A stretch of DNA of 64,000 bases from Kitasatospora herbaricolor (GTDB taxonomy: Bacteria; Actinomycetota; Actinomycetes; Streptomycetales; Streptomycetaceae), in the NCBI RefSeq assembly GCF_030813695.1, contig NZ_JAUSVA010000002.1, positions 2,170,001 to 2,234,000 of the forward strand. The letters are read 5' to 3'. The position numbers and the translations under genes are program-made. The notes beneath the pieces were generated by a model that was not told the DNA's origin, made no database searches, and worked only from the letters and a program-made list of their open reading frames with translations. Of this stretch, positions 7,598 through 14,317 are shown one piece after another. Within the stretch, counting starts at the first letter, position 1. Each line of letters starts with the position of its first letter.

Positions 7598-8410
7598 ATG
7601 ACGAGCCCGGAGGGCCTGCTGGCCGATCTGCGCGCGGAGAACGCCGAGCTGGACGCCCTGGTGGCCGCGCTCGACCCGGCCGACTGGGCCCGCCCGACCC
7701 CGGCCGAGGGGTGGACGATCGCCCATCAGATCGCCCACCTGGCCTGGACCGACGACTGGACGGTGCTCTCGGCCTGCGACCCGGAGGGCTTCTTCGGCGC
7801 GGTGGAACGGGCCTTCGTCCCCGGTACCGACCCGGTCGGCGAAGGCGCGGCGATCGGGGCGGCCGGGCCGCCCTCCGGGCTCCTCTCCCGCTGGCGGGCC
7901 GGCCGGGAGGAGGTGCTGGCGGTGCTGGCCTCGGCGCCGGGCGACGTCCGGCTGCCCTGGTTCGGGCCGCCGATGAAGCCCGCCTCGATGGCCACCGCCC
8001 GGCTGATGGAGACCTGGGCGCACGGACAGGACGTGGCCGACGCGCTCGGCGTGACCCGGGCGCCGACCGCCCGGCTGCGCCAGGTGGCCCATCTCGGCGT
8101 CCGGACCATGGGCTTCGCCTTCGTGCAGAACGGCCTGCCCGTGCCGCAGGAGCCGGTTCGGGTGGAGCTGACCGGCCCGGACGGGGAGGTGTGGACGTGG
8201 GGGCCCGAGGAGGCGGCGGACCGGATCACCGGGCCGGCCCTGGACTTCTGCCTGCTGGTCACCCAGCGGCGGCACCGGGACGATCTCGCCCTGACGGCCT
8301 CGGGCCCGACCGCGCGGGCCTGGCTGCCGATCGCCCAGGCCTTCGCCGGCCCGCCCGGAAAGGGCCGGAAGGCGGGCACCGCGGGCACCGCGGGCCCGTC
8401 CGCAAACTGA
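7598..8410 (+). CDS. TIGR03084-like metal-binding protein (mycothiol-dependent isomerase/DinB fold)
   Basis: 270 residues. The N-terminal four-helix bundle has EGWTIAHQIAHLAWTDDW and METWAHGQDVADALG, giving the His-Glu-His metal triad of the DinB/maleylpyruvate-isomerase fold. A C-terminal domain (PVRVELTGPDGEVWTWGPEEAADRITGPALDFCLLVTQRRH) is typical of the TIGR03084 group. Such proteins are thought to be mycothiol-dependent transferases, but most are uncharacterised. An AAGGGGAGA ribosome site precedes the ATG. It seems to be a single-gene unit. Confidence 0.85.
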   Translation: MTSPEGLLADLRAENAELDALVAALDPADWARPTPAEGWTIAHQIAHLAWTDDWTVLSACDPEGFFGAVERAFVPGTDPVGEGAAIGAAGPPSGLLSRWRAGREEVLAVLASAPGDVRLPWFGPPMKPASMATARLMETWAHGQDVADALGVTRAPTARLRQVAHLGVRTMGFAFVQNGLPVPQEPVRVELTGPDGEVWTWGPEEAADRITGPALDFCLLVTQRRHRDDLALTASGPTARAWLPIAQAFAGPPGKGRKAGTAGTAGPSAN

Positions 8411-8495
8411 CGGTACGTCCATATGACCGCCACAAAGCCAAACCACACCTTTCGGGGATGGCGGAGGTTCGCCGACGAATGATGTGATCCCTCCC

Positions 8496-8978
8496 ATGCT
8501 CCCCACTCCGAGGTTCCGCACCGCCGTCGTCGGCGCCACCGCCCTGCTGGCCGCCGGCGGCGGCCTCGCCGCCGCCCCGGCCGGCGCCGCCACCCGCTCC
8601 CCCAGCGACACTCCGCCGATCAGCCAGGCCGTCCGGGCCGGTCCGGCCGAGACGCAGGTCAACACCTTCTTCGAGGAGTACCGGCTGGCGGTGCTCGGGG
8701 AGATCGACGACTCGCCCCGGGCGGTCCGGCAGAAGTACCTCGGCCCGGCCCTCAACCTGGCCCTGGACACCTGGGCGGCACGCAGCGGCGCGGATCCGGT
8801 GTTCCGCACCCGGAGCATCCCGACCGCCTGGTCGGTGCGGGAGGTCGGGGCCGTACCCGGTTACGCCTCGGTGCGCCTCGGCGAGAGCTGGGGCGACGGC
8901 ACCACCCGTGAGGTGAGGTACACCGTCCGGATCGCCGACCGCCGGATCACCGGACTCGACGACGAACCCGCGCGCTGA
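8496..8978 (+). CDS. Secreted protein of unknown function
   Basis: About 160 residues with a clear Sec signal peptide (basic PRFRT, hydrophobic AVVGATALLAAGGGLAAA, Ala-X-Ala cleavage near PAGAAT). The mature part has FFEEYRLAVLG and ends with a strand-rich segment YASVRLGESWGDGTTREVRYTVRIADRRITGLDDE, suggesting a small alpha+beta (NTF2-like) fold, though I do not recognise the family. A GTG four codons upstream (8484) is an alternative start. Distribution among streptomycetes and partner genes are not evident. Confidence 0.65.
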   Translation: MLPTPRFRTAVVGATALLAAGGGLAAAPAGAATRSPSDTPPISQAVRAGPAETQVNTFFEEYRLAVLGEIDDSPRAVRQKYLGPALNLALDTWAARSGADPVFRTRSIPTAWSVREVGAVPGYASVRLGESWGDGTTREVRYTVRIADRRITGLDDEPAR

Positions 8979-9042
8979 CGCGAGCCGCACCTGCGGCGCC
9001 TGTCCGGGAGCGCCCGCCCGGGAGCGCCGGAAGGCCGCGGCG

Positions 9043-9490
9043 TCACCGGGACGCGTCGAGGACTTCGCGCAGGCGGGCCGCGAACGCCCGGGGGTGGGTG
9101 GTGTTGCCGTTGTGGCCGCCGGGGAACTCCGCGACGCCCGTGCCCAGCAGTGCGGCCAGCTCCTCGGCGCACCGGTGGTTCCAGGCCTGGCCCGAGGTCC
9201 GCCCGGCGGCGGGCACGATCCGGACCCGGCGGGTGGCCGGGGCCGCGAGGTCGGCCGGGCACAGGGTGCTGTCGCGCAGCTCGGGGAGGTCGTTGGACAG
9301 GAAGAACTCGATGTTGGCGATCCGCTGCGCGGTGGCCGGCGGCGTCGTGGAACCGGGCTCGGCGTCCATCCCCGAGGGGTCGAGCGCGACGGCGGCGGCG
9401 ATCTTCCGCATGGCGGGGGCCCAGCCCTCGGCGCGGTGGGTACGGACGATCCCGTCCAGGGTCCGGCGGATACCGGCCCGGGTCGCCGAG
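9043..9490 (-). pseudogene. 3' remnant of an alpha/beta hydrolase gene
   Basis: The reading frame ends in the C-terminal half of a small alpha/beta hydrolase: cap region (HRAEGWAPAMRKIAAAVALD, ANIEFFLSNDLPEL), strand VRIVPAAGRTSGQAWNHR and the catalytic-His segment FPGGHNGNTTHPRAFAARLREVL. The N-terminal half with the oxyanion loop and GxSxG nucleophile is absent; upstream of about 9490 the frame no longer looks like the family. Without the serine it cannot work as a hydrolase. The exact break point is approximate. An internal ATG at 9411 exists but would give only the C-terminal part. Confidence 0.6.
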
Positions 9491-9665
9491 ATCCGTACCG
9501 GGACGTCGACGCGGCGCTCGCGGCCGCCCTGGGCACCGACGACCGCGCGGACATCGAGGAGGTCACCACCGCCCTGGAGACGCTGGCTCGGCACCTGACC
9601 CCGGCCACGCTGTCCCGGCTGCGCGCCCAGCGGCCGCCCGGACGGCCGACCCGCCCCCGGCCCCG
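9490..9665 (+). pseudogene. Possible 3' remnant of a MarR-like regulator
   Basis: On the plus strand the segment reading DVDAALAAALGTDDRADIEEV then TTALETLARHL resembles the last dimerisation helices of a MarR-type regulator. No winged helix precedes it and no in-frame stop follows at the expected place. It begins where the minus-strand hydrolase remnant breaks off, so the two could be the surviving 3' ends of a divergent regulator-hydrolase pair. The similarity is short and this call is tentative. Confidence 0.35.
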
Positions 9666-9672
9666 TCCGCCC

Positions 9673-10278
9673 TCAGATCCCGGGCCGCAGCCAGGGGGCG
9701 AGTGCGGCGTCGGTGGCCGCCCGGACGGCGGCATGCAGGTCGCCGGGGGCGGCGAGGTGCTCCGGGTCGTCGAGGAGGACCTGCAGGGCGCCGGTGACGG
9801 CGCCGACGAACGCGCCGGTGAGCGCCGCCGCCCGGACCAGGTCGATCCGGTCCGCGAAGGCCTCGGCCAGCCGGCGTGCGATCTCCTGCTGGGCGTCGAG
9901 CTGGATCTGCAGGGCCCGGCCGCGCACCGCCGGAACGGTGCGGATGAGGTCGAGGCGCAGGGCCGCCAGCGGGCCGACCAGGTCGTCACCGGTGTCCGGC
10001 ACCGCGCTCAGAGCTCGGAGCAGCACCTCGGCCGGCCCCTCCCCGGGGGCGCGGGAGTCGATGGCCGCGATCACGGCCTGCACCCGGGTGTCGGACTCGG
10101 GGAAGAGCAGCTCCTCCTTGCTGGCGAAGTAGCTGAAGAACGTGCGGGTGCCGATCTCCGCCGCCGCCGCGATGTCCGCCACCGTGGTCCGGTCGTAGCC
10201 CTGTCGCCGGAAGAGCTCGGTCGCGGCGTCGACGAGGGCCTGACGGGTGCGGGCGCGCTTGCGGTCACGGAGGGACAT
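9673..10278 (-). CDS. TetR family transcriptional regulator
   Basis: 201 residues. The N-terminal helix-turn-helix reads TRQALVDAATELFRRQGYDRTTVADIAAAAEIGTRTFFSYFASKEELLF, a textbook TetR DNA-binding domain; the C-terminal all-helical half (residues 60-200) is the ligand and dimer domain. It is divergent from the FAD monooxygenase at 10369, with a three-site TGCA operator in the 90-bp spacer, so it is expected to repress both and respond to a substrate or product of the oxygenase. Confidence 0.9.
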   Translation of the reverse strand: MSLRDRKRARTRQALVDAATELFRRQGYDRTTVADIAAAAEIGTRTFFSYFASKEELLFPESDTRVQAVIAAIDSRAPGEGPAEVLLRALSAVPDTGDDLVGPLAALRLDLIRTVPAVRGRALQIQLDAQQEIARRLAEAFADRIDLVRAAALTGAFVGAVTGALQVLLDDPEHLAAPGDLHAAVRAATDAALAPWLRPGI

Positions 10279-10306
10279 CCGGACACCTTAGCGTGCGATG
10301 CAGGTT

Positions 10307-10353
10307 TGCACTCGCTGCATTTCTGCACTCATTGCAGAAATGCAGCGAGTGCA
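10307..10353. promoter_or_regulatory. Triple TetR operator inside a 47-bp perfect inverted repeat
   Basis: Two 21-bp arms (10307-10327 and 10333-10353) are exactly complementary around spacer CTCAT. Inside are three 13-bp sites of form TGCA-N5-TGCA: TGCACTCGCTGCA (10307), TGCACTCATTGCA (10324) and TGCAGCGAGTGCA (10341), each 17 bp from the next. The outer two are exact reverse complements. The array fills the TetR/monooxygenase divergent spacer and ends 16 bp before the monooxygenase start. Confidence 0.85.
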
Positions 10354-10368
10354 CCTATGCTGGCGGGC

Positions 10369-11493
10369 ATGACACCTCGGAGCGTCCTCGTCTCCGGGGC
10401 CGGCGTGGCCGGCCCCGCCCTCGCCTACTGGCTGGCCCGGCACGGGTTCCGTCCGACCGTCGTGGAGAAGGCCGCGAACCCGCGTTCCAGCGGGAACCCG
10501 GTCGACGTCCGCGGCGAGGCGCTGCCCGTGGTCGAGGCCATGGGCGTCCTGCCGCAGCTGCACGCCGCCGCCACCTCGGCCACCGCGATGCGCCTGCTGG
10601 ACGCCTCCGGGCGTTCGATCGCCAGGCTGCCCCTGCCGGGGCACCGGGCGGGCGCCGAGCGGCGGGAGGTCGAGGTCCCGCGCGGCGACCTGGCCGCCGT
10701 CCTGCACGGAGCGGCCCGGAGCGAGGCCGAGTTCCTCTTCGGCGACAGCATCGCCGCGCTCCGGCAGGACGATCACGGGGTGGACGTCACCTTCGACCGG
10801 GCCGCGCCGCGCCGCTTCGACCTGGTGGTGGGCGCGGACGGACTGCACTCCCACGTGCGGCGCCTCGCATTCGGCCCCGAGCGCGAATTCGTGCGTCCCA
10901 CCGGGATCCTGGTCGCCACCCTGCCGCTCGGGGAACCCGCGGACCATCCGCACGAGGTGCACATCCACAACGCCCCGGGCCGGCTGGTCTCCGTCCACCC
11001 CTCGCGGGGCTCCGCCCTGGCCGCCTTCATCTTCCGGCGGCCGGACATCACCACCTTCGACCACCACGACACCGGGCTGCACCGGCGGATCGTGACCGAG
11101 TCCCACGCCGGGCTCGGCTGGCGGGTGCCCGCGCTGCTCGACCGGGTGGCGAGCAGCGACGAGTTCTACTTCGACTCGGTCAGCACCGTCGACCTGCCCT
11201 CCTGGTCGCGGGGTCGCGTCACCCTGCTGGGCGACGCCGCCTCCTGCGTCTCCCTGCTCGGGGACGGCTCAAGCCTCGCCGTCGCGGGCGCCCACGCCCT
11301 GGCCGCGGCCCTCGCCGAGCACCCGGCCGACCCGGCCGCCGCGCTGGCCCGCTACGAGGCCGCCCACCGTGCCCGGGTGATCCCCAAACAGCGCGGCATC
11401 AAGCGCTCGGCCGCTCTGCTCGTCCCCGCCACCCGGCTCGGCCTCGGTGCCCGCAACCTCGCCGCCCGCCTCGGGCCGGCGGGCCGGTCCTGA
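10369..11493 (+). CDS. FAD-dependent monooxygenase (PHBH/TetX-like)
   Basis: 374 residues of the aromatic-hydroxylase flavoprotein fold. The FAD dinucleotide motif is VLVSGAGVAGPALAYWLARHG, the DG motif is LVVGADGLHSHVRR, and the GD motif is VTLLGDAASCVSLLGDGSSLA. An N-terminal KAANPRSSGNPVDVRGEAL and the conserved EVPRGDLAAVL arginine are as in TetX and related single-component hydroxylases. An in-frame ATG lies four codons upstream (10357). Divergence from a TetR gene suggests a drug or phenol-inducible detoxification oxygenase. The substrate is unknown; it is not close enough by eye to claim tetracycline inactivation. Confidence 0.87.
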   Translation: MTPRSVLVSGAGVAGPALAYWLARHGFRPTVVEKAANPRSSGNPVDVRGEALPVVEAMGVLPQLHAAATSATAMRLLDASGRSIARLPLPGHRAGAERREVEVPRGDLAAVLHGAARSEAEFLFGDSIAALRQDDHGVDVTFDRAAPRRFDLVVGADGLHSHVRRLAFGPEREFVRPTGILVATLPLGEPADHPHEVHIHNAPGRLVSVHPSRGSALAAFIFRRPDITTFDHHDTGLHRRIVTESHAGLGWRVPALLDRVASSDEFYFDSVSTVDLPSWSRGRVTLLGDAASCVSLLGDGSSLAVAGAHALAAALAEHPADPAAALARYEAAHRARVIPKQRGIKRSAALLVPATRLGLGARNLAARLGPAGRS

Positions 11494-11576
11494 CGCCCCG
11501 TACACCCAGACGCGCCCCCGCAGTCACGGGCGCGGCGCGCCTGCAAGGATCACCCGGGTGCTAGGACCACCCGGGC

Positions 11577-11882
11577 TCAGCGCCACTGCGCCATCCGCTC
11601 GACGGCCTCCTTGGCCTCGCGGAGCTCGGCGCCGGTGATCTCCCGGTAGGCCTTGATCGCGTGGATCTTCTTGCCGTCCCGCAGCAGGGCCGCCACCTGC
11701 TGGAGGGCGGGCTCCGGGCCGGCGTCGGCGGGGTGGGCGCCCAGGTGATCGATGATCAGGCCGAGCCTGCGGTCCATGGCGGTGAGCCGGCGGTCCATCC
11801 GGCGGAGCCGGCTCTCCATGCCGGAGACCAGCAGCCCGAGGGCGACGACCAGGATGAGTACGACGATCAGGGCAGTGTCCAC
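11577..11882 (-). CDS. Membrane-anchored L7/L12 C-terminal-domain-like protein
   Basis: 101 residues from a GTG start. One N-terminal transmembrane helix (LIVVLILVVALGLLVSG) is followed by a short coiled coil (ESRLRRMDRRLTAMDRRLGLII) and a C-terminal segment LLRDGKKIHAIKAYREITGA/ELREAKEAVE that matches the ribosomal L7/L12 C-terminal domain consensus (GKKIxAIKxxREITGLGLKEAKExVE). The domain is stripped of the ribosome-binding N-terminus, so a ribosomal-stalk role is unlikely. Function unknown; conserved in streptomycetes as far as I recall. Confidence 0.75.
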   Translation of the reverse strand: MDTALIVVLILVVALGLLVSGMESRLRRMDRRLTAMDRRLGLIIDHLGAHPADAGPEPALQQVAALLRDGKKIHAIKAYREITGAELREAKEAVERMAQWR

Positions 11883-12032
11883 GGTCGGCGATTCTAGCCA
11901 GCGCGCCCGGGTGCCTCTCCGGCCGGGCCGTCCCGGGGCCGGACGGCGGTGCCCTGGCCCGCAGGGTTGGGGCACGGAGCTACCGGGTTCGGAACAACCG
12001 GGTCCAGGGCGACCGCGTCCGGAGATCCGGGC

Positions 12033-12725
12033 TCAGAGCGACCGGGCGAGCCTGAACCCGAGGTCGTCGATCCGCAGCGTGGGGTGGCTCTTGCGGCGGC
12101 ACGACGCCCGGCAGGAGCGGGGCTTGTCGTAGGCGCCGCCGCCGCGGAACACCCGGTACGCGCCGTAGACCCGGGGGTCGTAGAGGTCCCAGCACCACTC
12201 CCAGACGTTGCCGATCATGTCGTGCAGGCCCCAGGCGTTCGGCTCCCGGGTGGCGACCTCGTGCACCGCGCCGCCGGAGTTCCCGTCGTACCAGGCGGTG
12301 GCGTCCAGTTCGCCGGGCCGGACGCCGGTACTCCCGGCCCGGCAGGCGTACTCCCACTCCGCCTCGGACGGCAGGCGGTAGCCGTCGGCCCGCCGATCGC
12401 AGCGCACGTCCTGCGCGTCGGGGTCCTCGCCCTCCGTGTAGCAGGGCCGGAGTCCGGCCTGCCGGGAGAGCAGGTTGCAGAAGCGGACGGCATCCTGCCA
12501 GGAGACCTCCGTCACCGGCGTCCGCGGGCCCGCCGCGCTCCCGGGCGCCCGGCCCAGCACGGACGCGTACAGCTCGCGGGTCACCGGGTACGGGGCCAGC
12601 CGGAAGGCGTCGACCGGGGCCGTCCATTCGGTCAGCGTGCCCTCGTCCCGCAGGACGATCTCGCCGGCGGGCAGCGCGATCATGGTCTCGGCGTCGACCG
12701 GGTGGGTCGTCGGACCGGGGCTCAT
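12033..12725 (-). CDS. SUMF1/formylglycine-generating-enzyme-like protein
   Basis: 230 residues of the C-type-lectin-like sulfatase-modifying-factor fold: FRLAPYPVTRELYASVLG, PVTEVSWQDAVRFCNLLSR, YRLPSEAEWEYACRAG, NAWGLHDMIGNVWEWCWDLY and RVFRGGGAYDKP. The end region RSCRASCRRKSHP does not show the copper-binding Cys pair arrangement of true formylglycine-generating enzymes, so oxidation of sulfatase cysteines is doubtful; related proteins serve in ergothioneine-type or unknown pathways. It lies 91 bp after the DUF4180 gene on the same strand and may form an operon with it. Confidence 0.85.
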   Translation of the reverse strand: MSPGPTTHPVDAETMIALPAGEIVLRDEGTLTEWTAPVDAFRLAPYPVTRELYASVLGRAPGSAAGPRTPVTEVSWQDAVRFCNLLSRQAGLRPCYTEGEDPDAQDVRCDRRADGYRLPSEAEWEYACRAGSTGVRPGELDATAWYDGNSGGAVHEVATREPNAWGLHDMIGNVWEWCWDLYDPRVYGAYRVFRGGGAYDKPRSCRASCRRKSHPTLRIDDLGFRLARSL

Positions 12726-12816
12726 CGCGGCCTCCTCCTGGGGTCGTCGTGCGATGGACGCGGGCCTGCCGGGAAGGCCGGGCAGGCGCCCCGGGGCCTC
12801 CCCGCCGGCCCTGCCG

Positions 12817-13191
12817 TCAGCGTGCGGGCGCCAGCTTCTCGTCGAGTTCGGCGTGGTCCGCCACGAACCACACCTGGTTCCCCCGGTTGGCCTCGCGCAC
12901 GAAGTCGCGCATCGCGTCGCTCCGGGCGACGTGGGCGGAGATGTCCCCGACGACGACCAGCCGGAGCCGGTAGTTGACGAACTTCTGCACGACCTCCCCG
13001 GCCAGCCCGGAGCGCAGCGAGAAGAACTCCTCCGCGAGCCGCTCCACCGGGAGGGCCACCACCTCGGCCTGACATCCCATGGCCTCGCCGATCAGGTCGA
13101 GGGCCGAGCTGCCGTCGTCGAGCGTCGGGCCGTCCTGGCCGAGGCGGAGGACGGAAACCCCGTGCGTTTCCACGAGTTCCTGGGATGTCAT
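12817..13191 (-). CDS. DUF4180 domain-containing protein
   Basis: 124 residues that match the DUF4180 layout: ALDLIGEAMGCQAEVVALPV, then RLAEEFFSLRSGLAGEVVQKF and VNYRLRLVVVGDISAHVARS, ending VWFVADHAELDEKL. No catalytic residues are known for the family, and the fold is likely STAS-like alpha/beta. It sits upstream of the SUMF1-like gene. Function unknown. Confidence 0.8.
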   Translation of the reverse strand: MTSQELVETHGVSVLRLGQDGPTLDDGSSALDLIGEAMGCQAEVVALPVERLAEEFFSLRSGLAGEVVQKFVNYRLRLVVVGDISAHVARSDAMRDFVREANRGNQVWFVADHAELDEKLAPAR

Positions 13192-13442
13192 GGGCCGATC
13201 CTACAGACCCGGCCGGTGGTCTCCCCGGTCTGCCCGGGGCATCCGGGCAGGAGTGGAGAACGGCTGACAGTCCCTCACCTTCCTTGCGGCGAGCAGCGGG
13301 TGCCCAGGTGCGGCCGGACTCCCCGGTGACGCGTCGCCGGGGGCCCGGCGGCCGGGCCGGCGGACGGTTGGGGATCATGGTCCGGTGCCGGTGCACCCGG
13401 AAGCCGGCCGAAGGACCCGGACCAAGGGGATTGGAGCTGTCG

Positions 13443-14234
13443 ATGGACGAGTCTCAGGTTGAGGCCTACCTGGCCAGGATCGGGGCGGAGCGGCCGGCGC
13501 GGGTGGACGTGGAATCGCTGCGGGTGCTGCAGCGGGCCCATCTGGGGGCGGTCCCGTTCGAGAATCTCAGCATCCATCTCGGCGAGCCGGTGAAGCTGAC
13601 CGAGGAGGCGCTGCTGGCCAAGGTGGTCGACCGGCGCCGGGGCGGCTTCTGCTACGAACTGAACGGCGCCTTCGCCGCGTTGCTCACCGCCCTCGGCCAC
13701 CGGGTGACCCTGCTCGGGGCCCGGGTGTTCTTCGCCGAGCGGCTGGGGCCGCCGATGGACCACCTGGCCCTGCGGGTCGACCTGGACGAGCCGTGGCTGG
13801 TGGACGTCGGGTTCGGCCGCTTCAGTCAGGCCCCGCTGCGGCTGGACGAGCGCGGCGACCAGCAGGACACCGCGGGCGTGTTCCGCCTGTCGGAGCACGG
13901 GGAGGACCTCGATGTCCTGCAGGACGGATCCTTGCAGTACCGGCTGGAGCCGCGCGGGTACGCGCTGGCGGACTTCGGGCCGACCTGCTGGTGGCAGACC
14001 ACCTCGCCCGAGTCGCCCTTCACCAAGGGGTTGACCTGCTCGCTGCCGACCGGGGACGGCCGGATCACGCTCAGCGGCACCCGGCTGATCCGGACGGCCG
14101 GCGAGGAGCGCACGGAGACCGACCTCGACGAGCGCGAGGCGCTGGAGGCGTACCGGACGTGGTTCGGCATCACACTGGACCGGCTGCCCGTGGCGCCGGT
14201 CGCCCCGGCGGCCCCGGCGGCCCCGGCGGGCTGA
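13443..14234 (+). CDS. nat: Arylamine N-acetyltransferase
   Basis: 263 residues; transfers acetyl from acetyl-CoA to arylamines and hydrazines. The catalytic triad is visible: Cys in RRGGFCYELNGAFAALL, His in GPPMDHLALRV and Asp in WLVDVGFGRF. The conserved LQRAHLGAVPFENLSIHLG opens the fold. The length is typical. The ATG (MDESQVEAYLARIG) is preceded by GGGGATTGGAGC, a reasonable ribosome site. The C-terminus carries a short Ala/Pro repeat (APAAPAAPAG). It is convergent with the GH3 gene. Confidence 0.92.
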   Translation: MDESQVEAYLARIGAERPARVDVESLRVLQRAHLGAVPFENLSIHLGEPVKLTEEALLAKVVDRRRGGFCYELNGAFAALLTALGHRVTLLGARVFFAERLGPPMDHLALRVDLDEPWLVDVGFGRFSQAPLRLDERGDQQDTAGVFRLSEHGEDLDVLQDGSLQYRLEPRGYALADFGPTCWWQTTSPESPFTKGLTCSLPTGDGRITLSGTRLIRTAGEERTETDLDEREALEAYRTWFGITLDRLPVAPVAPAAPAAPAG

Positions 14235-14285
14235 CTCCCGCACCGGCGCCCCCGGGGGACGGCTCCCCCGGGCGCGCCGGTCCGG

Positions 14286-14308
14286 CCGGGCCCCGAGCCG
14301 GGGCCCGG
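14286..14308. terminator. Bidirectional hairpin between nat and the GH3 gene
   Basis: Ten-bp arms (CCGGGCCCCG / CGGGGCCCGG) around AGC, in the 83-bp gap between the convergent nat and beta-glucosidase genes. Confidence 0.65.
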
Positions 14309-14317
14309 TCCGGGTCG

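Noticed and set aside
6386-8818. An 810-codon minus-strand frame
   Set aside because: Only the part up to 7315 resembles a GAF-LuxR regulator; the rest is antisense to the TIGR03084-like gene.
9094-10368. Upstream in-frame extension of the FAD monooxygenase
   Set aside because: The stop-free stretch crosses the TetR gene on the other strand and the operator. Family similarity starts at the FAD motif just after 10369.
10369-11493. Tetracycline-inactivating TetX
   Set aside because: The flavoprotein fold is shared, but I cannot see substrate-specific residues that separate TetX from general aromatic hydroxylases.
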